Below the pieces are notes generated by a model. The model did no database searches. It was not told the origin of the DNA and saw only the letters and a program-made list of their open reading frames with translations. Of a DNA stretch of 64,000 bases, positions 18,918-28,052 are shown in pieces (position 1 is the stretch's first letter; each line of letters begins with the position of its first letter). The DNA is from JAJDTT01 sp022827025 (GTDB lineage Bacteria > Acidobacteriota > UBA6911 > RPQK01 > JAJDTT01), in the NCBI GenBank assembly GCA_965203535.1, contig OZ241897.1, positions 124,001 to 188,000 of the forward strand. The letters run 5' to 3'. The translations under genes were made by a program, and so were the position numbers.

Positions 18918-20222
18918 ACGCGGCTTGAGGAGGCGTTGGAGCCGGGGGCTTTCTTCCAGAATGATGGTCTCGGACCGGTTCGGGCCGGTGGAGATGATGG
19001 AGATGTCCGCGCCGGTGAGTTCCCCGAGCCGGTGCAGGTATGACTTGGCTTTCTCCGGCAGGTTCTCGAAATTCTGAATGTCGGAGGTGTCCTGCCGCCA
19101 GCCGGGATGCGTCTCGTAGATGGGGCTCACGTCTTCGAGTGCCCCTACGTCGGTGGGGAAACTCGTCATTCGGGTCCCCCGGTAGCGGTAGCCGGTACAG
19201 ATCTGAAGCTCCTTCAAGTGGTCCAGAACGTCCAGTTTGGTGACCACCAGCGTGTCCACGTGGTTGATCAGATTGCTGTAACGGGCCACGACGGCATCGA
19301 ACCATCCGCAACGCCGGGGCCGCCCCGTGGTGGCGCCGTACTCGACGCCGCGCTCCCGGATCTCCTCCCCTTCCTCGCCGTCCAACTCGGTGGGAAACGG
19401 GCCGCCTCCCACCCGAGTGGTATAGGCCTTGGTGATTCCCATCACTCCGTCGATGGCGCCCGGCCCCACGCCACTGCCCGTGCAAGCTCCACCAGCCGTG
19501 GCGTTCGAGGAGGTGACGAACGGATAGGTCCCGTGATCCACGTCCAGCAGCGTTCCCTGGGCGCCCTCGAAGAGGATGTTCTTCCCCCGCCGGATCTCCT
19601 GATTCAGGTACTCGGCGGTGTCGGTGATATAAGAGGCGATCCGTTTTCCGATGCCCAGATAGGTCTCCTCGATCTGGTCGGTGTCCACCCCGCCGCAGCC
19701 GTAGACCCGGTCCAGAATGCGGTTCTTCAATCCCGCATAGTTCCGGAGCTTCGAGCGGAAGAGCCGGGGTGACAACAGGTCGCCCACCCGGATGCCCCGC
19801 CGGGCCATCTTGTCTTCATAACAGGGTCCGATGCCCCGGCTCGTGGTCCCGATCTTCGCCTTGCCCAACCGGCGTTCCTCGGCGCCCTCCAGCAGCCGGT
19901 GGTAGGGCATGATCAGGTGTGCCCGGTTGCTGACATAAAGCCGCCCCTGCAAGGAAAACTCCCCCAGCGCCAGCAGTTCCTCTTCCAGAGCCACCGGATC
20001 CACCACGACCCCGTTGCCGATGACGCAGACCTTGTCGGGGTGGAGGATCCCGGACGGAATCAGGTGGAGAACGTACTTGGCGCCCGCCACCGAAACGGTG
20101 TGGCCGGCATTGTGGCCGCCCTGGTAACGGGCGACGACGTCGAAATGACGTGTGGTCAGATCGACGATTTTTCCTTTGCCTTCGTCACCCCATTGGGTGC
20201 CGACGATTACGACGTTAGCCAT
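18873..20222 (-). CDS. purA: Adenylosuccinate synthetase
   Basis: Predicted 449 residues. Joins IMP and aspartate using GTP in the committed step to AMP. Signature QWGDEGKGK (residues 10-18, catalytic D13) and GGHNAGHTV with the catalytic histidine near 41; FEGAQGTLLDVDHGTYPFVT, GVGPGAIDGVMGITKAYTTRVG and ISIISTGPNRSETIIL at the C-terminal end follow the family closely. Normal family members end soon after the last motif; here about 15 extra residues (ending RRRGDFQSPDGKGDF) are encoded by a palindromic repeat that also provides the stop codon. The gene stands alone on this strand; trxA upstream is separated by 140 nt. Confidence 0.96.
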   Translation of the reverse strand: MANVVIVGTQWGDEGKGKIVDLTTRHFDVVARYQGGHNAGHTVSVAGAKYVLHLIPSGILHPDKVCVIGNGVVVDPVALEEELLALGEFSLQGRLYVSNRAHLIMPYHRLLEGAEERRLGKAKIGTTSRGIGPCYEDKMARRGIRVGDLLSPRLFRSKLRNYAGLKNRILDRVYGCGGVDTDQIEETYLGIGKRIASYITDTAEYLNQEIRRGKNILFEGAQGTLLDVDHGTYPFVTSSNATAGGACTGSGVGPGAIDGVMGITKAYTTRVGGGPFPTELDGEEGEEIRERGVEYGATTGRPRRCGWFDAVVARYSNLINHVDTLVVTKLDVLDHLKELQICTGYRYRGTRMTSFPTDVGALEDVSPIYETHPGWRQDTSDIQNFENLPEKAKSYLHRLGELTGADISIISTGPNRSETIILEESPRLQRLLKPRRRGDFQSPDGKGDF

Positions 20223-20362
20223 AGTACAGGCGAAAAACGGAAAGCCGGGTAAGCGATCTTCACCGGACCGGTGCGCAAACTGACCTCAGGACAAGCTGCA
20301 ATCGACCCCGCGCGGAAAGTCCTTGAACCGGGCAAGCCATCCATCTCCGAATGCCGGGACGG

Positions 20363-20689
20363 CTAGAGCTGGTTCTCGATCAGCCGGGCGATGTTCTCCC
20401 GGGACGTGGCGCCAACGACCTGGTCCCTGAGTTGCCCATTCTTGAAGAGCAGCAGCGTCGGAATCCCCCGGATCCCGTATTTGGCCGAGGTCTCACGGTT
20501 GTCGTCAACATTGAGCTTGACCACCTTGGCGCGACCGGCAAAGTCCTGGGCAATCTGGTCGATGGTGGGAGAGAGCATCCGGCAGGGCGCGCACCAGGCC
20601 GCCCAAAAATCCACCAGCACCGGATCGCTCGACTGTAAAACGTCGGTCTCGAAACTCTGATCGGTAACGTCCTGAACCTTGTCGCTCAT
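20363..20689 (-). CDS. trxA: Thioredoxin
   Basis: Predicted 108 residues, the usual length. Cytosolic disulfide reductase recycled by thioredoxin reductase. Active site W-C-A-P-C (in FWAAWCAPCRML; the usual G is A), cis-proline in RGIPTLLLFKNG, and the conserved buried Asp in VLVDFWA. AGGAGGTCAGG directly before ATG gives a strong ribosome site. It lies upstream of purA on the same strand with a 140-nt gap; no co-transcribed redox gene is seen. Confidence 0.94.
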   Translation of the reverse strand: MSDKVQDVTDQSFETDVLQSSDPVLVDFWAAWCAPCRMLSPTIDQIAQDFAGRAKVVKLNVDDNRETSAKYGIRGIPTLLLFKNGQLRDQVVGATSRENIARLIENQL

Positions 20690-20928
20690 CCTGACCTCCT
20701 GAGATCTCTCTCAAACGGGCGCCGAACGCCGCCGGCCCCGCTTGACCTTCAGAACCCTTTGACAACTGCCTCTTCGTGCGGCGGCACAGAGACCCGGTCG
20801 CAAGAGGGGACAAGAATGTCCCCGCTCCCTCTGATTGCGGCGGCGCAAAAACCGGAGCGCTCACCGCGGCACATGTTAACATAGGAGCCTGCGTTGAAAG
20901 TCGCCGCGGACTGCCCGCGGTCCCACGT

Positions 20929-21729
20929 ATGACTCCGAACTTCCCCCGGGCCAAGCGTTCCCTGGGGCAACATTTCCTCCACGACGCCAACTACTGCCGC
21001 CGGATGGTCCGGCTGGCGGCGCCGGCCGGCCGGGACACCGTCATCGAAATCGGCCCGGGCACCGGACAGCTCACCCGGCTCATCCTGGAACGGGCCCGCA
21101 ACGTGGTCGCCATCGAGTTCGACCGGGACCTGGTGGACCACCTCAAGCGCAGTCTCAGGCCCGAGTCCCTGTCGCGGCTGACGCTGATCCAAGCCGACGT
21201 CCTGGGTCTCGATTGGGACGCGACCTTGCCCGAAGTTCCCGTCAAGCTCGTGGGCAACCTTCCCTACAACATCTCCACCGCCGTACTCACCAAGATGATT
21301 CCTTTCGGCCATCGGTTTCAAAGCTTCACTTTCATGGTCCAGAAGGAGGTCGCCGAGCGCATTCTGGCCCGCCCCGGCTCCAAGAGCTACGGCTATCTCA
21401 CGCTGGTTCTCCAATACCGCTTCTCCCGGATTCGCGGTTTCGACGTGCCGGCCGGCGCCTTCGCCCCTCCACCCGAGGTCCGCTCCCACGCCATGCAGTT
21501 GATCCCGCGCCCACAACCGGCCCATCTCCCCTGCTACGACCGCTTCCTGCGGCTGATCCGGACCGGATTCCGCCAGCGCAGGAAGACTCTCCGGAACAAT
21601 CTCCGGAGCGCGTTCGGCCCCTGGAAGGGACGCCTGGAACCGGCCTTCGAAAGCGCCGGAATCGAACCCCGCCGGAGGGCGGAGGAGGTGTCTTTGGAAC
21701 AGTTTGTGTGTCTGGCACGCATGCTATAG
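20929..21729 (+). CDS. rsmA: 16S rRNA (adenine1518/1519-N6)-dimethyltransferase
   Basis: Predicted 266 residues. Dimethylates two adjacent adenines in the 3' hairpin of 16S rRNA late in 30S assembly. SLGQHFLHDANYCRRMV at the N-terminus, SAM-binding VIEIGPGTGQLT, the acidic VAIEFDRDLV, and the catalytic NLPYNIST motif are all present, as is VQKEVAERI and the family's C-terminal helical part (QRRKTLRNNLRS). ATG 20929 is chosen because MTPNFPRAKRSLGQ is where the family begins; the frame is open much further upstream. The RNase J gene follows after 11 nt, and its -10 box appears to lie over this gene's stop codon. Confidence 0.95.
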   Translation: MTPNFPRAKRSLGQHFLHDANYCRRMVRLAAPAGRDTVIEIGPGTGQLTRLILERARNVVAIEFDRDLVDHLKRSLRPESLSRLTLIQADVLGLDWDATLPEVPVKLVGNLPYNISTAVLTKMIPFGHRFQSFTFMVQKEVAERILARPGSKSYGYLTLVLQYRFSRIRGFDVPAGAFAPPPEVRSHAMQLIPRPQPAHLPCYDRFLRLIRTGFRQRRKTLRNNLRSAFGPWKGRLEPAFESAGIEPRRRAEEVSLEQFVCLARML

Positions 21730-21730
21730 T
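21703..21730 (+). promoter_or_regulatory. Candidate promoter for RNase J
   Basis: TTTGTG (21703-21708) and TATAGT (21725-21730) separated by 16 nt, overlapping the rsmA stop. The expected transcript start is only a few bases before the ATG at 21741. The -35 match is weak. Confidence 0.4.
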
Positions 21731-21740
21731 TGGCCGCCGA

Positions 21741-23408
21741 ATGAGCAGTCGATTGGAAGTCATCCCCTTGGGCGGCCTGGGCGAATTCGGGATGAACTGT
21801 GCCGCCCTCCGGGCCGGAGACGACCTGATTCTGGTCGATGCCGGAATGATGCTTCCGGGCCGTCGCCCGGTGACCAGCCTGGGCGTGGATCTGATGGTCC
21901 CCGACATCAGCTTCCTCCTGGAAAACCGGCGCCAGTTGCGGGGCATCGTGTTGACCCACGGCCACGAGGACCACGCCGGGGGGGTCTCCTACATCATCGA
22001 TCAGCTTCGGGTCCCGGTCTACGCCAACCGGCTGACCTTGGGCCTGGTCTCATCGCGGCTACGGGAACGAGGACTGGACAAGGAGGCGGACCTTCGATCG
22101 CTGGAGGCCGATCGTCCTGTGGACCTGGGAGCCTTCCAGGTGGAACCGCTCCGCGTGACCCATTCCTTTCCCGAAAGCTTCTGCTTCGCGATTCGGACTC
22201 CCGCAGGCCGGATCGTCTGGACCGGAGACTTCAAGTTCGACCAGACCCCCATCGACGGCCACAGGAGCAACTTGGCGAGACTCGCCGAATTGGGGCAAGA
22301 GGGTGTCCTGGCGCTCTTTTCGGACAGCACCAACGCGGACGTCCCGGGTCTCTCCCCTTCCGAGTCGTCCGTCCGCGACCCCCTGGAAAACCTGTTTCGC
22401 CAAGCCGGCGGCAAGATCATCCTGGCCACCTTCGCCAGCAGCATGCACCGGATCCAGATCGTCCTGGACCTGGCCCGCGAGGTGGGGCGCAAGGTGGTTC
22501 CCATGGGGAGGAGCATGGTCTCCAACATCCGCCTGGCGTCCCGGCTGGGATACCTGAGGACCGACCGCGAAGTCTTGAGATCGCGCGACGATCTGGCACG
22601 GATTCCGCCGGACCGCCTGATCGTTATGGCCAGCGGCAGCCAGGGAGAGTCCAGGTCGGCCATGAGCCGGCTGGCCGTGGATCAGGTCCCGCAAGTCCGA
22701 ATCGAGCCCGGCGATCTCGTCCTCCTCTCGTCCCGCATCATCCCCGGAAACGAGAAGGCCATCGGCCAGATGATCAGCCACTTCTACCGCAGAGGAGCCC
22801 GGGTGCTGGACTCCCGCCATGAGCCGATCCACGCTTCCGGGCACGGTTACCGGGAAGACCTCAAGCTCATGATCGACCTGACGCGGCCCCGGTTCTTCGT
22901 TCCCATCCATGGCGAATTCCGGCAGTTGTCGGCCCACGCCAGTCTGGCCCGGAGCCAGGGGATCCCCCCGAACCGGGTCCATCTCATGGAATCCGGAGAA
23001 GTCCTGGGCATGAGTCCCGACAAGGCCGAGATCCTGGGCCGGGTCCCGTCAGGACGCCGCTTCATCGATGAGGGCATCCGGCGGCAAGTGGATCAGGACC
23101 TGCTCAGAGACCGCCGTTTCCTGGCCACCGACGGGGTTCTGGTGGTGGGACTTCGCCTGGACCGCATGAGCTGGGAACTCATCGGCGAGCCGGAGCTGAT
23201 TTCCCGTGGATTCGTTCAACCCGAGGATTCCCAGGAATTGATGCGGGAGACTCGGGCCCGGATCCGCCGTCTCGTGTCCGAAACCGGCGCCAACGGAAAA
23301 CGGGACCAAGGCCTGCTGGAAGAGATGCTGCAGACCGGCTTGAAGCGTTTCCTGCGCAAACGCACGAGGAAGAGGCCGTTGATCGTCCCGATGACGCTGG
23401 CCCTGTAG
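21741..23408 (+). CDS. rnj: Ribonuclease J (metallo-beta-lactamase/beta-CASP)
   Basis: Predicted 555 residues, the usual RNase J length. Combined 5'-3' exo- and endoribonuclease for mRNA decay and rRNA maturation. Starts PLGGLGEFGMNCAAL; metal-binding LTHGHEDHAGG (about residues 71-81), further ligands in RVTHSFPESFCFAI and IVWTGDFKFD; beta-CASP region with ATFASSMHRIQ and VMASGSQGESRSAMSRLA; C-terminal FVPIHGEFRQLSAHASLA and SGEVLGM. ATG 21741 has no clear Shine-Dalgarno site and a -10 box lies 10 nt before it, so a leaderless message is likely. RNase J instead of RNase E as main decay enzyme fits Acidobacteriota but is not exclusive. Confidence 0.94.
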   Translation: MSSRLEVIPLGGLGEFGMNCAALRAGDDLILVDAGMMLPGRRPVTSLGVDLMVPDISFLLENRRQLRGIVLTHGHEDHAGGVSYIIDQLRVPVYANRLTLGLVSSRLRERGLDKEADLRSLEADRPVDLGAFQVEPLRVTHSFPESFCFAIRTPAGRIVWTGDFKFDQTPIDGHRSNLARLAELGQEGVLALFSDSTNADVPGLSPSESSVRDPLENLFRQAGGKIILATFASSMHRIQIVLDLAREVGRKVVPMGRSMVSNIRLASRLGYLRTDREVLRSRDDLARIPPDRLIVMASGSQGESRSAMSRLAVDQVPQVRIEPGDLVLLSSRIIPGNEKAIGQMISHFYRRGARVLDSRHEPIHASGHGYREDLKLMIDLTRPRFFVPIHGEFRQLSAHASLARSQGIPPNRVHLMESGEVLGMSPDKAEILGRVPSGRRFIDEGIRRQVDQDLLRDRRFLATDGVLVVGLRLDRMSWELIGEPELISRGFVQPEDSQELMRETRARIRRLVSETGANGKRDQGLLEEMLQTGLKRFLRKRTRKRPLIVPMTLAL

Positions 23409-23440
23409 CCAGGACGCATCGATCGCCGGAAGGAATCGCC

Positions 23441-25777
23441 ATGAGAATCCAGGCCTACCAGCGCGTTTCGGAATTGATAGGACTCTCCCTCCTGTTCGGC
23501 TCCGCCCTGCTGATCCTGTCCCTCGTGAGCTACGATCCCACCGACGCTTCATTCAGCGTCGCCTCGTCCAGCCAGATCTATGCCAACCTGGCAGGCAAGA
23601 TCGGCGCGTTGGGCTCGGACGTCCTTTACCAGTTGCTCGGTTGGTCGGCCCTCTGCGTACCCATTCCGTTCCTGCTTCTGGGATACCGGTGGCTTCGGAG
23701 ACGGCGGCTCGAAGACCCCTTCCTGAAGCTGTTCTGCGCCGTATCCGGCCTGATCTCCTTGAGTGCGGCTTTCTCCATCGTTCCTCCTCCCATCCGTCCG
23801 GAGGTGAACTTTGCGCCCGGCGGAATTCTGGGAGTGATGCTGGCGCAATTCCTCACCTCCCTGCTGAACCGTCCCGGGGCGCTGCTCTTCCTGGCGACGA
23901 TCCTGATCCTGTCTCTGGTCGCCGGCACCACTTTTTCCGTGAACCGGGTCCTGAGCCGGATCGGCGACCGCAACTGGAACGTCTTTCGGATCCCCGGGGA
24001 GAACTATTCCGCGTGGTCTCGAGAACGGCGCCGGAAAAAGGAAGCGGCGACCTGGAACAAAAAGACGGAATCCCGGGTGGCGCAACCGATGCCGAGGAAG
24101 ATGACCTGGGACGGGGTCAAGTCCGAAGACGAGCCTCCTGCCGAGACCATCCCGGAAACCATTCCGCGAACGGTTTCACGGACCGTGGCAACGACCGTTC
24201 CGCCGGCCGTACCGGCCACCGTGCCCGAGGCCGAACCGGATTCAGGATCCGATGCCGGCGCCGTCGCGGTGCGGGTGGCGGCGGTTCCCGAGGAATCGAC
24301 CCGGATCGACCGGCCGCCGCAGACCGCTTCCGCCACCTACACGCTCCCTCCTCTGGACTACCTGGAAGAGAACCTGATCAAGCAGGAGATCGACGAGGCC
24401 GACCTCATTCAAAGAGCTCATATCCTGGCGACCAAGTGTGCCGAGTTCGGAGTCTTGGGACAGGTGTTGCAGATCCATCCCGGACCCGTGGTCACGACCT
24501 TCGAGTTCAAGCCGGATCCGGGCATCAAGTACAGCCGCGTCACCAATCTTTCGGACGATCTCTGCCTGGCTCTGAAGGCCGAGTCGGTCCGTATCGAACG
24601 GATTTCCGGAAAGAACACCGTCGGCATCGAAGTCCCGAATTCGGATCGCCAGATCATCCATTTGAGAGAGATTCTTTCGTCCGGCAGCTTCCACCAGATG
24701 GAATCCCCTCTGGCTCTGGGATTCGGGAAGACCATCCACGGCGCCAACTACGTGGCGGACCTGTCGCGAATGCCGCATCTCCTCATCGCCGGGGCCACCG
24801 GATCGGGGAAGAGCGTGGCCCTGAACTGCGTCGTCTGCTCCATCCTCTACAAGGCCAGCCCGGAAGAAGTCCGATTCATCATGATCGATCCGAAACGGCT
24901 CGAGCTGGGGCTGTACGCCGACATACCGCACCTGATGGCGCCGATCGTCACGGAACCCAAACAGGCGGCCAACGCCTTGAACTGGGCGGTGGGAGAGATG
25001 GAGCAACGGTACCGCACGCTGGCGCACGCCGGGGTTCGCGACATTGGGGAATACAACAAGCTGGTGACCGAAAATCCGGACCAGTCGGCGGAGGGTCCCC
25101 TTCCCTACGTTGTGGTCATCGTCGACGAGTTGGCCGATCTCATGCTCACTACGGGCAAGGAAGTGGAAACTGCCGTCACTCGACTCGCCCAGATGGCCAG
25201 GGCCATCGGGATCCACCTGATTCTGGCCACTCAGCGCCCGTCGGTGGACGTCATCACCGGCCTGATCAAAGCCAACTTCCCGAGCCGGATCTCCTTCCGG
25301 GTCTCTTCCAAGATCGACTCCAGGACCATCCTGGACGGCAACGGCGCCGAGCAGTTGCTGGGGATGGGAGACATGCTGGTGCTGTCTCCCGGAACCTCGC
25401 GTCTGGTTCGCGCCCACGGGGCCTGGGTGAGCGTGAAGGAAATCAATCGCCTGACCTCCTTCATCAAGGACCAGGGCAATCCCGAATACCACGAGGAGAT
25501 CCTCGCCGGAGCCGAGGAGGAGAACGAGCCCAGAGCCGTCGGCGGCGTCTCGCCCGCGGAAGACAGCCTGTTCGATGAGGCCGCCCGGTTGGTGGTGGCG
25601 ACCGGCAAGGCTTCCACTTCCCTCCTGCAGCGGAGGCTCAGAATCGGATACGGACGTGCCGCCAGGCTCTTGGACATCATGGAGCATGAGGGCATCATCG
25701 GCCCCCCCGACGGAAGCAAGGCCCGGGACATCCTGGTGGCGCCCGACTACTTCGAAGAAGTGGACAATCGGGATTGA
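23441..25777 (+). CDS. ftsK: DNA translocase FtsK/SpoIIIE
   Basis: Predicted 778 residues. Membrane-anchored hexameric motor that pumps DNA at the septum and activates dimer resolution. Four N-terminal membrane segments (for example IGLSLLFGSALLILSLVSY and ALLFLATILILSLVAG) occupy about residues 12-165. A linker of about 200-290 is rich in Pro, Thr and Val with repeated ETIPETIPRTV-like steps. The motor has Walker A GATGSGKSVALN (about 451-462) and Walker B VVIVDELADLM (about 557-567), with MIDPKRLELGLY and LATQRPSVDVITG. The gamma winged helix, which reads KOPS-type sequences, is at the C-terminus (LLQRRLRIGYGRAARLLD). GGAAGG precedes the ATG. Confidence 0.95.
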   Translation: MRIQAYQRVSELIGLSLLFGSALLILSLVSYDPTDASFSVASSSQIYANLAGKIGALGSDVLYQLLGWSALCVPIPFLLLGYRWLRRRRLEDPFLKLFCAVSGLISLSAAFSIVPPPIRPEVNFAPGGILGVMLAQFLTSLLNRPGALLFLATILILSLVAGTTFSVNRVLSRIGDRNWNVFRIPGENYSAWSRERRRKKEAATWNKKTESRVAQPMPRKMTWDGVKSEDEPPAETIPETIPRTVSRTVATTVPPAVPATVPEAEPDSGSDAGAVAVRVAAVPEESTRIDRPPQTASATYTLPPLDYLEENLIKQEIDEADLIQRAHILATKCAEFGVLGQVLQIHPGPVVTTFEFKPDPGIKYSRVTNLSDDLCLALKAESVRIERISGKNTVGIEVPNSDRQIIHLREILSSGSFHQMESPLALGFGKTIHGANYVADLSRMPHLLIAGATGSGKSVALNCVVCSILYKASPEEVRFIMIDPKRLELGLYADIPHLMAPIVTEPKQAANALNWAVGEMEQRYRTLAHAGVRDIGEYNKLVTENPDQSAEGPLPYVVVIVDELADLMLTTGKEVETAVTRLAQMARAIGIHLILATQRPSVDVITGLIKANFPSRISFRVSSKIDSRTILDGNGAEQLLGMGDMLVLSPGTSRLVRAHGAWVSVKEINRLTSFIKDQGNPEYHEEILAGAEEENEPRAVGGVSPAEDSLFDEAARLVVATGKASTSLLQRRLRIGYGRAARLLDIMEHEGIIGPPDGSKARDILVAPDYFEEVDNRD

Positions 25778-25900
25778 GTCGGGCACCGTACGACGACCCT
25801 TGTGGCCGCCCGCCCGGCATCAGCCGCCAAGATCACCTGGAGGTCCCGCCATCTCCCCCGCACACGTCCCGGCGGTGGGCCGGATCCGGCTCTGGCACGG

Positions 25901-25979
25901 ATCGAAGAGGGCACCCACAAGGGGTGCCCCTACGATGGGATCGAAGAGGGCGCCCGCAAGGGGCGCCCCTACGGCGTGT
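25901..25979. repeat. Two tandem family-B palindromic repeats
   Basis: ATCGAAGAG + GGCACCCACAAGGGGTGCC + CCTACG is followed at once by ATCGAAGAG + GGCGCCCGCAAGGGGCGCC + CCTACG. The two copies share flanks and carry compensatory changes in the stem (CACCC/GGGTG versus CGCCC/GGGCG), which argues that the hairpin itself is what is conserved. Confidence 0.8.
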
Positions 25980-25998
25980 CGGGGTCCGGACACGACCT

Positions 25999-26026
25999 TT
26001 TACTTTTTAAACGTATGCCATAGAAT
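25999..26026 (+). promoter_or_regulatory. Candidate sigma70-type promoter of the first VWFA gene
   Basis: TTTACT (25999-26004), 16 nt, TAGAAT (26021-26026). The expected start of transcription is about 5 nt before the ATG at 26038, which has no ribosome site, so the transcript would be practically leaderless. Confidence 0.5.
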
Positions 26027-26037
26027 GGGTTCAGTAC

Positions 26038-26931
26038 ATGGGTAGTTTTCTCCCGGCCGCACTCATACTGTTGCTGGGGAGTCCCTGGGCTAACGCCAAC
26101 GAGCGGGACCTGCCTCCCCGGTTCCGGGTGGATGTCGACATGGTGGCCCTTCGGGTCACCGTGACCGATCCCTTGAACCGCTATGTGATCGGCCTTGAAC
26201 CCGAGCACTTCCGAGTCTTCGAAAAAAAGGTCGAGCAGTCCATCATCCACTTCTCCGTCGACAAGGCGCCCATCAGCGTCGGCATCATCCTGGACCGAAG
26301 CGGGTCCATGGGCGACAACATGATGAGTGCCCGCAATTCCGTGGTCCGCTTCCTGAAACAGGGCAACCGCCAGGACGAGTATTTCCTGATCACCTTCAAC
26401 GACCGGACCTCGGTGGTCCAGGACTTCACTGCTCAGAGCGAGAACGTCCAGAATCAGGTCACCATCTCGAACCCCAAGGGTCGGACCGCCCTCTACGACG
26501 CCATCTATCTGGGCTTGGAAAAGATTCGCGATGCGCGCCACGACAAGAAGGCTCTGATCGTGATCACGGACGGGGAAGACAACAGCAGCCGATACACGTT
26601 CAGCGAGCTGAAACAATACGTCAAGGAATCGGATGTCCAACTCTACGTGATCGGGGAACGGGGCCGGCTTCCCTATGGCCGGGACATCATCGCCGAGATC
26701 ATCAGCCTGACCGGCGGGCGGGCGTTCTTTCCCAACAACTTCAAGCAGTTGGACTACTTCGTGGACCTGATCCACACCGAGCTTCGTAATCAGTACCTGT
26801 TGGGCTACGTCCCCACGGATCGAACCTTCAACGGTAAATGGCGGAAGATCAAGGTCAAGCTGGATCCCCCCGAAGGACTGCCCAGGTTGATCGTCCGCGC
26901 CAAGAAGGGTTATTTCGCTCCCAACAAGTAG
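26038..26931 (+). CDS. Secreted VWFA-related Acidobacterial domain protein 1
   Basis: Predicted 297 residues with a signal peptide (MGSFLPAALILLLGSPWANA). After a beta-rich lead-in (VDVDMVALRVTVTDPLNRYV, LEPEHFRVFEKK) comes a von Willebrand A domain with an intact metal site: D86-x-S88-x-S90 in DRSGSMGDN, the threonine in RTALYDAIYLG and the aspartate in ITDGEDNSS. It ends in the family's LRNQYLLGYVPT and AKKGYFAPNK. The order matches the 'VWFA-related Acidobacterial domain' family. The ligand and role are unknown; extracellular binding is likely. A second, related gene follows after 26 nt, so the two are probably co-transcribed. Confidence 0.85.
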   Translation: MGSFLPAALILLLGSPWANANERDLPPRFRVDVDMVALRVTVTDPLNRYVIGLEPEHFRVFEKKVEQSIIHFSVDKAPISVGIILDRSGSMGDNMMSARNSVVRFLKQGNRQDEYFLITFNDRTSVVQDFTAQSENVQNQVTISNPKGRTALYDAIYLGLEKIRDARHDKKALIVITDGEDNSSRYTFSELKQYVKESDVQLYVIGERGRLPYGRDIIAEIISLTGGRAFFPNNFKQLDYFVDLIHTELRNQYLLGYVPTDRTFNGKWRKIKVKLDPPEGLPRLIVRAKKGYFAPNK

Positions 26932-26957
26932 GCGCTTGCGGAGTCCGGGTCACCGCC

Positions 26958-27935
26958 ATGTTCCTTTCCACTTCGATCAGGGCCGCTCTGGCCGGTCTCC
27001 TCTTTCTGAATCCCGCTCTGGCGGCACAATCCTCGGGCGGCCCGGACGCCGGACGGGACCGCCCCTTCTTCCGTGCCGAAGTCGACCAGGTGGTCCTTTA
27101 CGCCGCCGTCTATGACGAAGACGGCGAGCTGGTTTCGGGACTGACGTCGGAGGACTTCGTCGTTTTGGAAGATGGAGCCGAGGTGGAGATCACCTACTTC
27201 GGTCAGGACGACGTTCCCTCCACCAGTGGAATCGTCATGGACAAGAGCGGCAGCATGAGGGCCAAGCAGGACCTGGCCCACCGGGCGACCAAGCTGTTTC
27301 TTGCCCTGAGCCATCCGGACAATGAACATTTCCTGATCATGTTCGACGACGACGTGAACCTGGAAGAGGACTTCACCCAGGACCCGGAAGATATCCGGGA
27401 CATGCTGGACAACACCGTCGTGGGCGGGGGAACCGCCCTCTACGACGCCATCTATCTCGCTCTCGACAAGGCGCAGAACGGGTCCGAAGCCAAGAAGGTG
27501 GTCACCGTGTTCACCGACGGCGAGGACAAGGACAGCTACTACCGGCATGAAGAGCTCTTGGAGAAGATCGCCCGGGCCAACGAGGTCCAGCTCTACGTGG
27601 TGGCCTTGCTGGACCAGTCGTTGAGCCGGGACCGGGGCTTCTTCGGCGTGTTCAAATCCCAGTACGACAAGCTGAGGGCCACGGTCGATGCCATTTCGGG
27701 ACAGAGCGGAGCCAAGGTCTACTTTCCCGAAGAGCTCTACGAGCTCAATGACGTCTTTCGACGAATCGCCAGCGAGCTCAGGAACCAGTACCGGATCGCC
27801 TACATTACCCCCAATTCGTTGACCAACGGCGGTTGGCGCACCATCGAGGTCCGACTCAGAAACCCCGGGGGAAAAAAGTTGACGATCCAGGCCAAGAAGG
27901 GCTATTACGGCGGCCCGGAGAAGACCGGGGAATGA
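26958..27935 (+). CDS. Secreted VWFA-related Acidobacterial domain protein 2
   Basis: Predicted 325 residues, paralogue of the preceding gene. Signal peptide MFLSTSIRAALAGLLFLNPALAAQ, lead-in VDQVVLYAAVYDEDGELVSG and DFVVLEDGAEVEI, then a VWA domain with D95-x-S97-x-S99 (MDKSGSMRAK), GGGTALYDAIYLAL and VFTDGEDKDS, all MIDAS positions intact. It ends LRNQYRIAYITP and AKKGYYGG. ATG 26958 starts the signal peptide; the frame is open upstream into the previous gene. In sequence it differs clearly from gene 1, so the duplication is old. Function unknown. Confidence 0.85.
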   Translation: MFLSTSIRAALAGLLFLNPALAAQSSGGPDAGRDRPFFRAEVDQVVLYAAVYDEDGELVSGLTSEDFVVLEDGAEVEITYFGQDDVPSTSGIVMDKSGSMRAKQDLAHRATKLFLALSHPDNEHFLIMFDDDVNLEEDFTQDPEDIRDMLDNTVVGGGTALYDAIYLALDKAQNGSEAKKVVTVFTDGEDKDSYYRHEELLEKIARANEVQLYVVALLDQSLSRDRGFFGVFKSQYDKLRATVDAISGQSGAKVYFPEELYELNDVFRRIASELRNQYRIAYITPNSLTNGGWRTIEVRLRNPGGKKLTIQAKKGYYGGPEKTGE

Positions 27936-28015
27936 CCAACGCCGGGTGGGCATCGAAGCGAATGTCATCCGTGGTTCGCTATTATTGGAGCCTGTCGAAA
28001 CATCGGCTCCGGAGT

Positions 28016-28044
28016 TTGACTTGAACCGGACCGGTACCTATTCT
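28016..28044 (+). promoter_or_regulatory. Sigma70-type promoter of ilvE
   Basis: TTGACT (28016-28021), exactly 17 nt, TATTCT (28039-28044). The predicted start of transcription is 1-3 nt before the ATG at 28053; there is no ribosome site. This is the best promoter match in the window. Confidence 0.6.
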
Positions 28045-28052
28045 GGATCGTT

